64,000 nt of DNA, from positions 61,370,322 through 61,434,321 of the forward strand of contig CM053325.1 of NCBI GenBank assembly GCA_028583605.1, in the 5' to 3' direction. This document shows positions 46,552-58,205 of this stretch, in pieces. Positions within the stretch are counted from its first letter, which is position 1; the number at the start of each line of letters is the position of its first letter. A program made the position numbers and the translations under genes. The DNA is from Dastarcus helophoroides (lineage: Eukaryota; Arthropoda; Insecta; Coleoptera; Bothrideridae). The notes under the pieces were generated by a model. That model had not been told where the DNA came from and ran no database searches. It worked only from the letters and a program-made list of their open reading frames with translations.

Positions 46552-47800
46552 TGCTTTGAAAGCATAATGGGGTTACCCTTTGCGAGTGGATTAAACTTTA
46601 AAAAAATATCGTTTAAAAGGGCCATCGTCATCTAACTGAACTGAGTGCTTCAAGGATAAACCCTTGGCGTGTAGATTGTACTTGAAATGAGGGTAGCTAT
46701 CAAGGTTTAGTTTTTCCCTTTTTTTCGTTGTTTTCGGGTTTATCTAGCATGGGAATCTAAGCGTGCTAGCGAAGCTCTAAAACGTCAATATTTGTAATTC
46801 TCCTTAGAGCTCTTTATTTATTCACGAATTATGATTTACACATAAGAACGTAAAATCAATTTATCAATGAAATATTATAATTTGCCACCGTATTGTTTAA
46901 GTGATTGAAAATTGCGTAGGAAGTATGAATCTAGCAACTACCTAGAAGGCTAAAATTTGGAAAGTTCAATTTGATGTTAACTGTTTCTGGTGCAGGGGTC
47001 GACAAACCGCGGCTCGCGAGCCGCATACAACTAGGAAATTCGATTCCGGTCCTTATTTTTTTTCCGGGAACTCGGGATTATTTCGGTATTGAGGGTTACT
47101 AATAAAGAAGAAGAAAATTTTATAGAAGTCAGCTTTTTAATTAACAAATTAAAATTCAGACACCAATCAACGTAATCAAAATTTAAACAAAAACCAATGC
47201 ACTTTCCTTTTTTTTCTAACTAATCACTCTTTATGTAAAGTTATTCTTTTCAGACATTTCTTTACGGTTTTATAAATTGAGGAAACCTTTAAGTATGTAA
47301 CTAGCTATGGTAACAAACTTAAACTTAAAGTTCCCTCTTAATATAAACCAATGATTCTCATGTAACTCCCTAGTACCCCATCAAAAAGCAAAAGGTGTTT
47401 AAAAATAATTTAACCAGTTACATTTCTATTAAATATAAATTAAACTAAGTTAATAGAAACATTGCAATTGGAATTACGAAAATGTGATGTGAGAAATAAC
47501 AACACGTCAATCCCAAAATGTTTCAGTTAAAAATAAAAAATGTTATCTTCAACCATACATAGTAACCTCGGTGGGTTAATTTATTGTATTTGCTTGGAAT
47601 AAAACTTTGTCGGGATCGGAAAAATTTAATCCCGAAAATTTCCGGACTGAAAAGCGGTCGGGATTCCGGGATTCCGATTTTTGGGATCCCGGGATCAAAT
47701 CCTCTACGTACAACTCTTTCAAAACAAAATTGCGGCTCTTTAAATTCTCCTAAAAATAAATATAAATAAAAGCTAGAGCGAACAGACACTCATTAAACAA
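46552..47800. other. Retroelement 3' flank and GC-rich transposon relic
   Basis: 46552-46790 probably includes the 3' tail of the retroelement. At 46992 'caggggtcgacaaaccgcgg' followed by 'ctcgcgagccgc' resembles ends of Charlie-type hAT elements. Complementary GC-rich blocks ('ccgggaactcggg' near 47067, 'gggattccgggattccg' near 47651, 'gcggctctttaaa' near 47732) may be the other terminus. Boundaries are not resolved. ORFs at 47523-47789 (-) and 47584-47769 (+) overlap this palindromic sequence. Confidence 0.4.
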
Positions 47801-48171
47801 GTGACCTACAAAAGTCGAAATTTCCAAAAATACTTTTCTAGGAATTTTTACATTTTACTTAAATTTTGACAAAATGTAATGATTTTAAGATTTCCGAAAT
47901 TTTTGATTGATTTGCATTAACATTTTGAAAAATCACATGAAATTTGAAATTTCTAGAAAATGGCCAACTTGGGGAGTCGAAATTTCTAAAAAAATATTTC
48001 TCTCATGATTTTTACTTTTTTATTTGTAAATTTTCCAAAACCTTGAGATTTCGTGAAAAAAAGGTAAATTACTTTTTGTGAGAAAAAAAATCTAAATTTA
48101 CAGAAACGGCAAATATCAAAGTTCGAAATAAAAGCTGAAATTTCCAGAAAAATCCGAATTTTGAGAAAAAG
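47801..48171. repeat. AT-rich filler, purine-rich (left of hAT insertion)
   Basis: Purine-rich 'gtcgaaatttccaaaaa' units. The same block resumes at 49065 after the 893-bp element. Confidence 0.65.
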
Positions 48172-49064
48172 CAGTGGCGGCTGGTCTTAAAGAGCGCAAG
48201 AGCGCGCGCTCCTCGTGAAATGAGCGATCTATTCTTTTCTGTTTAATGTAAAAGACTTTGATTTATCACATTTTTAAACACAAAATAATGATATATATAC
48301 TACACATAATAATACTTGTGAATGACTTGGAATCAAATACACCAACGTTTGATTCCGTTATACATATTAAATATAATAAGGAAATTTAAATAAGTTGGTG
48401 CGCGCAGAATTATGCACCTAGCGTGGCTGCCGTGCGATGCCTATCAACGGTCTTCACGGGATACGGAGAAATAAACTACAGAACACCACGTTAAAGCTAG
48501 CCCGGGGTACGCCGCTCCGCGCATGTGCGATATTGCCAAATGGTGAGTACGAGTCAGAGTTTGGAGTGTGTAGTTATGTTTATGATGCAAAATGCGTAGG
48601 TCCCGGCTGATCTGATTGCGATTGCTAATTGTGCCGCTTCCAGGCCTAACTGCCAATAGTACCGCTATTCACAAAGAGATAGCAGTACCCATTCTAGGGT
48701 CTAATTATTCATTTATAGATTTGGATTTAAACAATTTTGTTGAGAAAGTAAGGAAGACTTTATTTCTTTAAAAGATCGTAGAGCGGATTTTGTTTCAAAA
48801 AAATTTTTTTTGTTTTTGTAGAGTTTAATTACAACCTTGTAATAAAATATATTTTATTTTTAAATGCAGTTTTCATGAAATGGAAATTATAAGATGGTAA
48901 TTAAATTTAATTCGTAAAAATACTATTAAATATCACACCTTTTGTGTCACTTTTGTTTCTCTTAAATTTAATATCTTGCTATGACACTGGAGTCACCTAA
49001 ACTCTTAACTACTAATATTTTTGCATCTGCGCACCCCCTGTCAAAAAGTCACCAGCCGCCACTG
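48172..49064. mobile_element. 893-bp hAT-type element with CAGTGGCGGCTGGT ends
   Basis: Perfect 14-bp TIRs and an exact 8-bp direct repeat AGAAAAAG (48164-48171 and 49065-49072). The interior has a GC-richer part (about 48380-48660) and AT-rich sequence but no transposase. A 70-codon - strand ORF (48444-48656) has no recognised homology. It shares terminus identity with the element at 62683, which carries transposase remains. Confidence 0.93.
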
Positions 49065-49680
49065 AGAAAAAGAGATTTCGAAAAAATAAATAAAAAGAAA
49101 AACTTCGAAAAAATTAAGAAAAAGAAAGACTTCGAAAAAATTGAGAAAAAGAAATTTATCAATAGTATTTAATAAAAGGTAAAATTTTAGAAAACAAAAC
49201 GTAGAATTACGACAATAGATTGAAACCCAGGACAAATTAAAAACCTGAAATTTTTAGACAATTTTGAATTCTTTAAAATATAGTAAAATTTCGAAGAGAG
49301 AAATTGTAAAAATCAACTTGAAGCTTAGAAAAAATTGTCTATCTCTAAAAAAGTCGAAGTTTTTCAGTGAAGAAGAAAAAAGTTTAATTTTAGGAAGAAT
49401 TTTAAAGAAAAAGTTTAGAGCAGCTCGAAATTCGATAAAAAATTGCAATTTTTCAGAGAAAGCTAAATTTTGAAAATAAATTTGCAATTTCGAGAACAAG
49501 ACGAATTAAAAAAACTCCAAATTTTCAGATAAATTCGAATTTTGAGAAAATTGGTAAAATAATTTCGAAAGAAAATTCCAAGAAAATTTCGAGAAGTGTT
49601 AAACTTTAACAAAAGGTCAACATATCCCAAAAAAAGTCAAATTTTGAGAAAAAGGACATTTCGAAAAAATTGCTAACAAA
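49065..49680. repeat. AT-rich filler, purine-rich (right of hAT insertion)
   Basis: Begins with Lys/Glu-coding repeats 'gacttcgaaaaaattgag' and continues as degenerate purine-rich filler. Overlapping antisense ORFs (49041-49235, 49254-49499) are repeat readings. Confidence 0.65.
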
Positions 49681-52444
49681 TGTTGCGACAAGTAAGTACT
49701 GTGGTGAGTCGAGTTCTACTAAACTGTTCTATTTCCTCGTTTGTTTTATTTAATTGCATTTTATTCAATATTTTCTTGGAAATATTAAATCTACAAATAC
49801 TGGTATCATTAAAAATTTTTGTCACAGCGTTTCGCGTGAGAAACAGATTTCTTAGCGTTCACAAATTAGATAAGGGTTAATTGTTAGGCCTGGTTTGTTT
49901 CAAGTTTACCTAATCTGAGTGAAATATCATGTTGGTTTTGAGGGACCGCTGAAAAGTAGAGTAATAAATAAGGGTAAAGTGCCGATAACGGCGACCGTAG
50001 CAAAGATCTCGGCAAGACCATGTGGTGTTAGACCGGAGGAATTTTACGTTCGAAAAAGGCCCTTATAAACACGTACAATTGTAAGTTATTTAAATTTCAA
50101 TTATCGAAGTAAAACTTGCAAGATAAAGGGGCGACATTATTCAAAATGGGTTTGCAGTTTGATATACACTTTAAGAATCCTTTTCAAAATTTATTTAAGG
50201 GTTAATTTGGATTAGAAATATTTAAATTAGTAGAAATTCTGCATTCTCATGCCCTCTAGCGAGATGCAGAGGATATCTTTCGGTCCCCAGAAGTTAAGGG
50301 TAGGGGAAGAAAAACTGAAAGCACCGTAAAGAAGTTAAAAGTAGTCAAGAACGAAACTTCGATGAAATTAGTTTAAAAATTATAGTCAAATAGTAAACTT
50401 CGATGAAACTAGTTATGCAAACGAGTACGAAATACGGGAGTTTTAAAAACTGCTTCTGTTTGTGCTAATCAACGTGAATGAACACAAAAACAAAACAAAA
50501 AAAAACAATTTCTGTTCAACGTGAAGTTCTTGTGCCATTTATGTGATGTTTGCTACGAAATAAATAGGGAAGTAAATTTTTAAATGGTCCCATGATTTTA
50601 TTTGATAGTTTTTCGCTCTTATATGATTTAATTAACTTTTCCTAAAATTTGAGAAAATACTTGTTCCTAATTTTGATCAATATGGGGTTGGGAGGCGTAC
50701 ACAAAAAAAAAGAGAAAGGAATTTAAAACTTCCACAACAAACCGAATGAATGAGAAAGTCGTTGTTAGAAAATTATTATTGGGCCAAGAACCCTACCGCT
50801 GACTGGTGCAACTACCAGTCTCAGTAAAACAAAAAGGGAAACAAAAATAAAACAAAATAAAAAATACAAAGACAAGAAAACGAAAACGAAATAAAGCGCA
50901 TTCGCTTCATACAAACATTTTCATTTCCTTAAGGTCGATGTTAGTGTTCTGCTGTTGGAAGCTGAGCTTCCAGGGGTTCCAAAATAATTTATACCCATCA
51001 CCACAAAGGTCCGGCAACTGGCAGCAGACACATATATTTGGGTTTTACTGATGATGTTCTGCAAGTTCTAGAAACGTGGGCATTGTACACCTTAACATCC
51101 TAGAAGCATAAGCCACAATGAGCTCTTACCTAGTTCTTGTTTTGGTGTATTCACCTAGTGCTACCTCATTCGCAGATTCTCCTTCGTAGGTTGCTTAAAT
51201 CCCAAAAATATAGGACAAGACAACCTGGCCCAAAGAGAGCCTTATAGATCTGTTGACAAATGGGGAGTACTAACTTCGGTGAACGAGCAGTATCAGCATC
51301 AGCTCTCGTTAGGGAGATGTTTTGATGAAAGAAATGAGAACTTCTTGCCAGTTTCTAATTTTAATTTAAATGTTTTTTTTTGTGCTAAGTCACGCTTAGC
51401 CACTTTCTAAGCCAGGAAACGTCCCTTTCTTTAGACTAGTAGCCGTAAAAGTAGATGTAGTGTTGGAAGGGAAAATCCTGCTCAGAAAGTTTCTTCGAAA
51501 TCTGAACAATATTTCTAGTCTATTTTATGACACTGGTTTGAGTTCGAATGATTGAGTTTGGTAAGAGAAAAACAGAAAAACAAACAAAGGAACAAGTTAA
51601 CAAAGGAAGGAAAGAAAGAGTGAGAGAACGAGAGATCTGTAAGAGTGAATCAACATTTATAAATTTGATTTATTACGATAAATCACAACTGCATTTCCAA
51701 GCTTGAGCTCCATTTTCTCTTAGCATTATCCTTTGGATATTGTTAGCTCAAAGCTTTAACAGGAAACTGTATGCTATGTGAAGTATGCTTGAATTAAGAA
51801 GCGACAAAAACACAAGAATTGGGGAATAAAACAGACACCTGAAAATAGTTTGAGAACCTCTGTGTACAAACTAACCAGCGAACGCCCACCGATAATCAGG
51901 TACAAAGTTAGCTGCATTTGGTTTGAAAACCTTCGAGTACAAACTAAATGGCCCAGCTGGGAAAAGCATTGCGATTATTAGGGTTAAAATAAACTTTGGG
52001 AAATTAATAACCGACGTACCATATACGAGCGAAAGAGTTAGACAAAGAATGCCAGATTATTTGTGCTTAATGAATTCTCTTCATTTTCTAAAGAAATATT
52101 TCTCTCAGATCTGTGTCCAGCAAATTTAAACAAGTTGAAACAAACAGGTTCACTTTTATTTTGTTATATTATGTTTAAGAACACTTGAAAATCACAAACT
52201 TGAAATTTTGTTGATTTATTTTTTGACCAATTGTAATAAAACGTTGAGGTCAATTGTTGTTTGAATTTGATAACACTTCCCTGTCGACTCTACGAGCTGG
52301 GGTTACAATTTATTGAAATAAAATAATTTTAAACACAACGTAGACAAATTGGGTCCGAAAATCGAAAGTAAATTATTCTTCGAAAATTTTTAAAGATGAG
52401 CAAAATTCGACAATTTTGAAAAAAAATATATAATCACTGGTTAT
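49681..52444. other. Low-repeat region without an assignable gene
   Basis: Composition is less biased than the flanks. One + strand frame without an early ATG stays open from about 51157 to 51417 (about 87 codons, with KWGVLTSVNEQYQHQLSLG). It might be a decayed exon or transposon fragment. Smaller ORFs (49680-49880, 51923-52129) have no support. No RNA gene was recognised. Confidence 0.3.
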
Positions 52445-52850
52445 GGTCACAACCGGCTGGGCTGCTCATCACAGTACTAAAGAATCAACGAACGTCAAGC
52501 GTGTAACTCTCAGACTACCACCACCTATTGGTCCATAGAGAAAACTATGGCCATCGCCATTCTACTTGCATAATACAGAGAAGAGTTAAAAAAGTCAAAT
52601 TTGCGAGAAAAAGGTAAATTTTGAAATAAGGCTCTAAATTTTGAGAAATAAAAGGTCTTTTGGGCTGAATATGTTTTCCTTTGACTACATGAGTCAGAGG
52701 GGTCTCTCCCTGTCCCATATTTTGTCTGATTTATCTGATTTAATTCTAAAATAAAATGTAAAATAAGAAATAAAAATTTGTGGCTTTTTAAAATTCACGA
52801 AACCAATTTTTTCATTGCGGATGGCTCTTTTGGCTTAAAAGTTTCCCGAG
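52445..52850 (-). repeat. Inverted copy of the window-start tandem repeat unit
   Basis: Reverse-complement match to 1-900: 'ctattggtccatagagaaaa', 'ttgggctgaatatgtttt', 'ctccctgtcccatatttt' and 'ttttcattgcggatggc' all have counterparts there. Confidence 0.88.
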
Positions 52851-52932
52851 CATTTTTGTTCTAAACTCGCTTTCAATTACGTATTCTTTTTTTTTCTTCT
52901 AGGAGAAATATCTTGAAATATCTTTTTTTTTT

Positions 52933-53086
52933 TGGTCCTTGGTTATCTTTAAAAATGGAAATACAAAACTTCTTCAGAAAGAAGATGATAGTTTGGCTGT
53001 CAAAACGCGTTAGCCAGTAACCTTTGTTGTGTTTTTTAATCTTTCTTGGTTTCAGGGGACAAGTTTTGTATTTCAATTTTCGAAAT
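52933..53086. mobile_element. Palindromic MITE, internally deleted copy
   Basis: Left arm 'ggtccttggttatcttt', shortened, then 'gttagccagtaacctttgtt' and the right arm 'ttggtttcaggggacaag'. The outer right terminus is lost. Confidence 0.8.
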
Positions 53087-53089
53087 ATC

Positions 53090-54392
53090 TAATTTTATCA
53101 CACTCTTGAAACTTGACTCGTTTGCCAGACACATCAAATTGATTTAGATTACAATATGCAGTCCTCTATGCTCGTTGATTCTAGAGCATCAACCTAAAGA
53201 AAGCTAATTTTTTTTAAAAGGGGAACATAAGAAATTTTATCATTAAAAACCATCGCAAGTGATTTTGAAAAATTTTTAAAGCACTTTTTAGAATTTATTT
53301 CCCATTGTCGTCTTCTTATCGGCGATAGTGGGAATTTTTTAAAATATAAAAAAGATAGATTGGCACGTTTTGCTAATTATAGTGTACAATTAACCTGATA
53401 AGATGGGAACTTTTAAAACATATACACGACTTAACTATGTAGTTAGAGAAAATAAAAATGCGGTGATCCAATCGAATTTGTACCAATATATTCAGTGAGA
53501 TTTCGATTTAATTGAACGACAAATGTGGTAAGTGTAATGCCATTTTTTAATCCCTTAGAAAAAATCCAGATAATTGTAAACCATAACGCGTGGCGCGAAA
53601 TCATAACATCATTTGTTTGTATAAATAATTTCTATTTTAAAAAATGAAAGAACAAGAATGGTCAATTTTTTCTCTTTGATATTTGATAATTACTAGTATA
53701 GTTTTAGGTCAGTTTTTGAAGCAGATTTCGTGCACTATTTTTAAATGTTAGATCACTGTCAATTTGAATATGGACCTTTTCAACTAGAGACTATAAGCAA
53801 CCATCTCGTTTTTTTTTTATTTTTGAATTTTTAGTACAATATTCTATTGCATAAGCCCCCTATTTGTAAAACGAAGGCAAGTTTATATGGTAGAATCATG
53901 GTATTTGTAATTTAAAAAGTATTAGTGATATTTTTAACATAATATTCTCCACTCTACTAAAAAAGTTGCTTCCTTTATACAGTACCTTAGTAATCCTAAC
54001 AGATAATTCACATTTGTGTTTACCACGCATTAAAAGGGTCAATATTTACCCACAATTGTAATGATTTTTATGCTTATCTATCAGGGCTCGGTTTTTATCA
54101 CTTTTTATCCATTTGGGATTTCAGTCATTAGTCATACAAGTTAAGAATTAGACCTCATTACTGCTTGAATTGTTAGTAATTGATAACTATGCGTACTCTT
54201 ATTACAAAGTGATGTCCATCAGAAATAATTGTCAGTATACATTTGTTGATACAAAAACAACACAAAAATGGAGCACATTACGCAGTAAGTTACCTTTTAT
54301 TTGTACTTTTCTGCGTGTGGTTTGGGTTGAGGCTTGGAGCTTAGAGTATAGTAAAGTGCAACTTAAGAAGCTTAAGTTAAAAATTTAGAAAA
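53090..54392. other. No gene seen
   Basis: AT-rich sequence without tandem structure, TIRs or long ORFs. The 72-codon ORF at 54170-54388 is not supported by anything else. Confidence 0.5.
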
Positions 54393-54875
54393 GTACATCA
54401 ATTTTTTCATTAGGAATTTTCATTTCCTAAAAACCGTTTATTTAATCAATGTAACAGGGCTTCAGTTTCTAAAAACCGGAAATCGAAAAAAATCGTTATT
54501 TCTGTCAGAACGAAGTACGTCAATTTTTATCATTAGGATTTTTTTTTCCTAAAAACCGTTTATTCATTCAACGTTACAGAGCTTTAGTTTCCGAGAACCG
54601 GAAACCGAAAAAAACCGTTATTTCTGTCAGAACGAAGTACGTCAATTTTCTCATTAGGATTTTTTTCCTAAAAACCGTTTATTCAATCAACGTAACAGGG
54701 CTTCGGTTTCCGAAAACCAGAAACCCAAAAAAAAACCGTTATTTCTGTCATAACGAAAGTACATCAATTTTCTCATTAGGAATTTACATTTCCTAAAAAC
54801 CGTTTATTCAATCAACGTTTCCGAAAACCAGAAACCGAAAAAAAACCGTTATTTCTGTCAGAACGAAAGCCGGAA
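54393..54875. repeat. Four tandem 122-bp units
   Basis: Units start at 54393, 54515, 54637 and 54759. Each contains 'tcctaaaaaccgtttattca' and 'ccgttatttctgtcagaac' or close variants. The last unit lacks ~14 bp. The period is constant at 122 bp and divergence is low, implying recent expansion. Confidence 0.92.
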
Positions 54876-55430
54876 CTGAACCGGAAAGAAAATATCGGTT
54901 TATTTCGATTCGGTGCAGATTCAAAAGTCCACAGTTGATAAAACCTCCCTATTTTAATTTCAATTTTACAGTGAAAGTCTCGAATTACAACCCAATACTT
55001 TCTCTCGATTATTATTATTATTGTATTATTCACAAGTCTTTTTGAAACTTACACTTTTTTATTAAACTTTTGAATTTAAACCTATTTTTATTGTGTCCCA
55101 CAAAGGTTAGCGTTAAATTTAAAATTTTTGAATTTTTCTAGAAATATTGACGTTTATTTTTCAATATTTCAACATTAGCATTTGATTCAAAACTGTGTAG
55201 AATGTTTGTAAAATAAATTTCGAATATTTTCTTCAATTTCAGCTTTTTTTTTCAAAATTCTATGCTATCAATTTCAATTTTTGCCTATTATTTCAATCGT
55301 TGTAAACAATTGATGCCTGATCCGTAGCTCACGAGCCACAGTAATTTTTGATGTGACTTGAGGTGCCTATGAAGAAAAAGGGCATCCCATTTTATTTAAC
55401 AAATTCATATATTCAGACTAAAATCGAGAT
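54876..55430. other. No gene seen
   Basis: Spacer with a short ATT/TTA-rich run near 55008-55030 and a block 'ccgtagctcacgagccaca' near 55320 that resembles degraded hAT ends. Nothing else recognised. Confidence 0.4.
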
Positions 55431-56010
55431 TTCTAAAAAAAAAGTCAAAATTTTAATTTAAAATTGCGAAAAAATAAAAAAAATTAACTTTAACGTTGAA
55501 ATTTTAAGACAGAGATAAAAAAATTATTCGAAATAAATTCAGTTTAACGAACCTAATTGTCAGAGTTTAAATTAAACACGAAATTTTGAGAAAAAAAGTT
55601 CAAACAGAAAAACTGGAAATGTATAAGTGGTTTAAAAAGTATAATTTTCAACTTTAAATGAAAAATGTTATGCAAAACTTTGAAAAGATAAACTCCTAAA
55701 ATAAAAATATCCTCGCATTTTCAATTATAAAATTTAAACACAGAATTTTGTAAAAATATCCAAATTTTGAACAAACATAGTCATTCACAAGAATTCAGTT
55801 TTCGAGGCAAATGTTTAAATTTTAAGTTAAAATTCGAAATTTCGAGAAAAAAGTTCAAACCTTGAAATGAAGATCAACTTTAAGATCAAGAGACACAATT
55901 TCTAAAAGAAAGTCTAGATTTCGAGGTTTGTAACAAAATTTTAGAGAAAAATATTCAAAAGTTCAAGTTTGAACTCAGAATGTTCAGACGAAACTCTCCC
56001 AAGAACAAAA
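55431..56010. repeat. AT-rich filler, purine-rich
   Basis: Degenerate 'aaattttgagaaaaaaagt' units. Polarity switches near 56030 to the pyrimidine-rich block that follows. Confidence 0.65.
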
Positions 56011-56039
56011 CTGTCTGCCTTATTCTCGAGTTTTGAAAA

Positions 56040-56510
56040 TAAAGCCTTATTCTCGAATTTTGTCGAATTATTTCGATGAAATGGCTAAAATGTCAAATTA
56101 GAATTTTTGTGAAAGGTTTTTCTTTAATAAATCGCCCTTTTTTTGGAAATGTTAACCTTTTTCCTCGAAATTTCGACTTTTTTCTCGAAATTTCGACTTA
56201 TTCTCGAAATTTCGACTTTTTTTCCCAAAATTTTGATTTAATCTCGAAATTTCGATTTTAAACTCAAAATTTCGGCTTTAAACTCAAAATTTCCGCTTTA
56301 AACTCGAAAATTCGATTTTATCTCAGAATTTCGACTTAAATCTCGAAATTTCGACTACTCGAAAATTTAGACTTTTTTTCCGAAATTTCGTCTTTAATCT
56401 CGGAATTTCGACTTCAAACTCGTTTTTCTCGAAATTTCGGGAAACATCTCGAAATTTCGACTTTTATCTTGGAATTTCAAGTCGAAATTTCGACTTTAAT
56501 ATCGGAATTT
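56040..56510. repeat. AT-rich filler, pyrimidine-rich ~20-bp units
   Basis: Well-preserved 'ctcgaaatttcgactttttt' units with roughly 20-bp spacing, the mirror orientation of 36521-37370. Confidence 0.78.
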
Positions 56511-57000
56511 CGAAAAAAAAATCGAAATTTCTATACTCTATAGTAAATAACAGTTGAGTCCCTCTCTTTCCCAACAATATTGACAATTGGCAGTAGGGTG
56601 CGTTCAGTAGTTTCTCTTTTTAATTACCAAAATTCTTATTTTTTTCTTAAATTTTCGGTATTAAAGTTGAAAGTCTGTCTTAATCTCGAAATTTGGAAGA
56701 AAAAAAAGTCGAAATTTTGAGTTTAAAGTCGAAATTTCGAGATTAAAGATGAAATTTCGTGAAAAAGATCGAAATTTCGAGATTTCATTCAAATTTTCGA
56801 GAGAGAAAATCTAACCACTACATTTTGAAAAAAAAGTTTAAATGTCCAGAGAAGCTCAAAATTGATAAAAAACAAATTTCAAGTTAACAAGAAATTATGA
56901 GAAAAATTCGAACATTTTAAGATAAACTAGATATAATTTTGTTTTACTATAAACTTTCGAGTTTGTAAATGTCAAGTTTAAACATGAAATTTCGATAAGT
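56511..57000. repeat. Isolated inverted satellite monomer and purine-rich filler
   Basis: About 56553-56630 is the reverse complement of the 340-bp satellite core of 33-36.5 kb ('cccaacaatattgacaatt', 'cagtagggtgcgttcagta'). It sits exactly where filler polarity switches from pyrimidine- to purine-rich. Confidence 0.85.
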
Positions 57001-57049
57001 TTTCAAAGATTTCGAGATTAAAATCAAAATTTGGTTTTTTTTTCTTCAA

Positions 57050-58205
57050 TAAATAATGTTTTTATTTTGATACAAACTTTCTAAGAAACTTGAATTGTTT
57101 CAAGGTTTTGGTTAAAACTGATTTTTTTTATAATTTAGAAGTTTACACGCGCTAAGTAGCTTCAAATTTTTAAAATCAAAAATACCAGAATTTCTTAAAA
57201 ACTTCAACTTCAAATTTCTAAGAAACTTGAATTTTTTCAAGGTTTTGGTTAAAACTGATTTTTTTTATAATTTAGAAATTTATGCACGCTAAGTAGCTTC
57301 AAATTTTGAAAATCAAAAGTACCAGAATTTCTTAAAAGTCTTTGGTTTTTGTTCAAACTTCGGGTTCTCTGTTAAAATGTTTAGCTTGAATTTAAATAAT
57401 GTTTTTATTTTGATGCAAACTTTCCAAGAAAATTGGATTTTTTTAAGGTTTTGATTAAAACTGATTTTTTTTATAATTTAGAACTTTACCCACGCTAAGT
57501 AGCTTCAAATTTTTAAAATCAAAAATACCAGAATTTCTTAAAAATCTTTGGTTTTTGTTCAAACTTCGAGTTCTCTGTCAAAATGTTAAGTTTGAATTTA
57601 AATAATGTTTTTATTTTGATACAAACTTTCTAAGAAACTTGGATTTTTTCAAGGTTTTGGTTAAAACTGATTTTTTTATAATTTATTTACCCACGCTAAG
57701 TAGTTTCAAATTTTTAAAATCAAAAATACCAGAATTTCTTAAAAATCTTTGGTTTTTGTTCAAACTTCGAGTTCTCTGTCAAAATGTTTAGTTTGAATTT
57801 AAATGTTTTTATTTTAACACAAACTTTCTAAGAAATTTGAATTTTTTCAAGGTTTTGGTTAAAACTGATTTTTTTTATAATTTAGAAGTTTTGCCCACGC
57901 TAAGTAGCTTCAAATTTTTAAAATCGAAAACACCAGAATTTCTTAAAAATCTTTGGTTTTTGTTCTGTGTCACAATGTTTAGTTTGAATTTAAATAATGT
58001 TTTTATTTTGATACAAACTTTCTAAGAAACTTGAATTTTTCAAGATTTTGGTTAAAACTGATTTTTTTTTTATAATTTAGTAGTTTACTAACGCTAAGTT
58101 GCTTCATATTTTTAAAATCAAAAATACCAGAATTTCTTAAAAATCTTTGGATTTTGTTCAAACTTCGAGTTCTCTGTCAAAATGTTTAGTTTGAAATTTA
58201 AATTT
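57050..58205. repeat. Six tandem units of ~205 bp (one shortened)
   Basis: Units begin near 57053, 57205 (shortened), 57396, 57601, 57800 and 57993. Each shares 'tcaaggttttggttaaaact', 'gctaagtagcttcaaattt' and 'aataccagaatttcttaaaa' or close variants. The 62-codon ORF at 57837-58025 spans a unit border. Confidence 0.92.
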
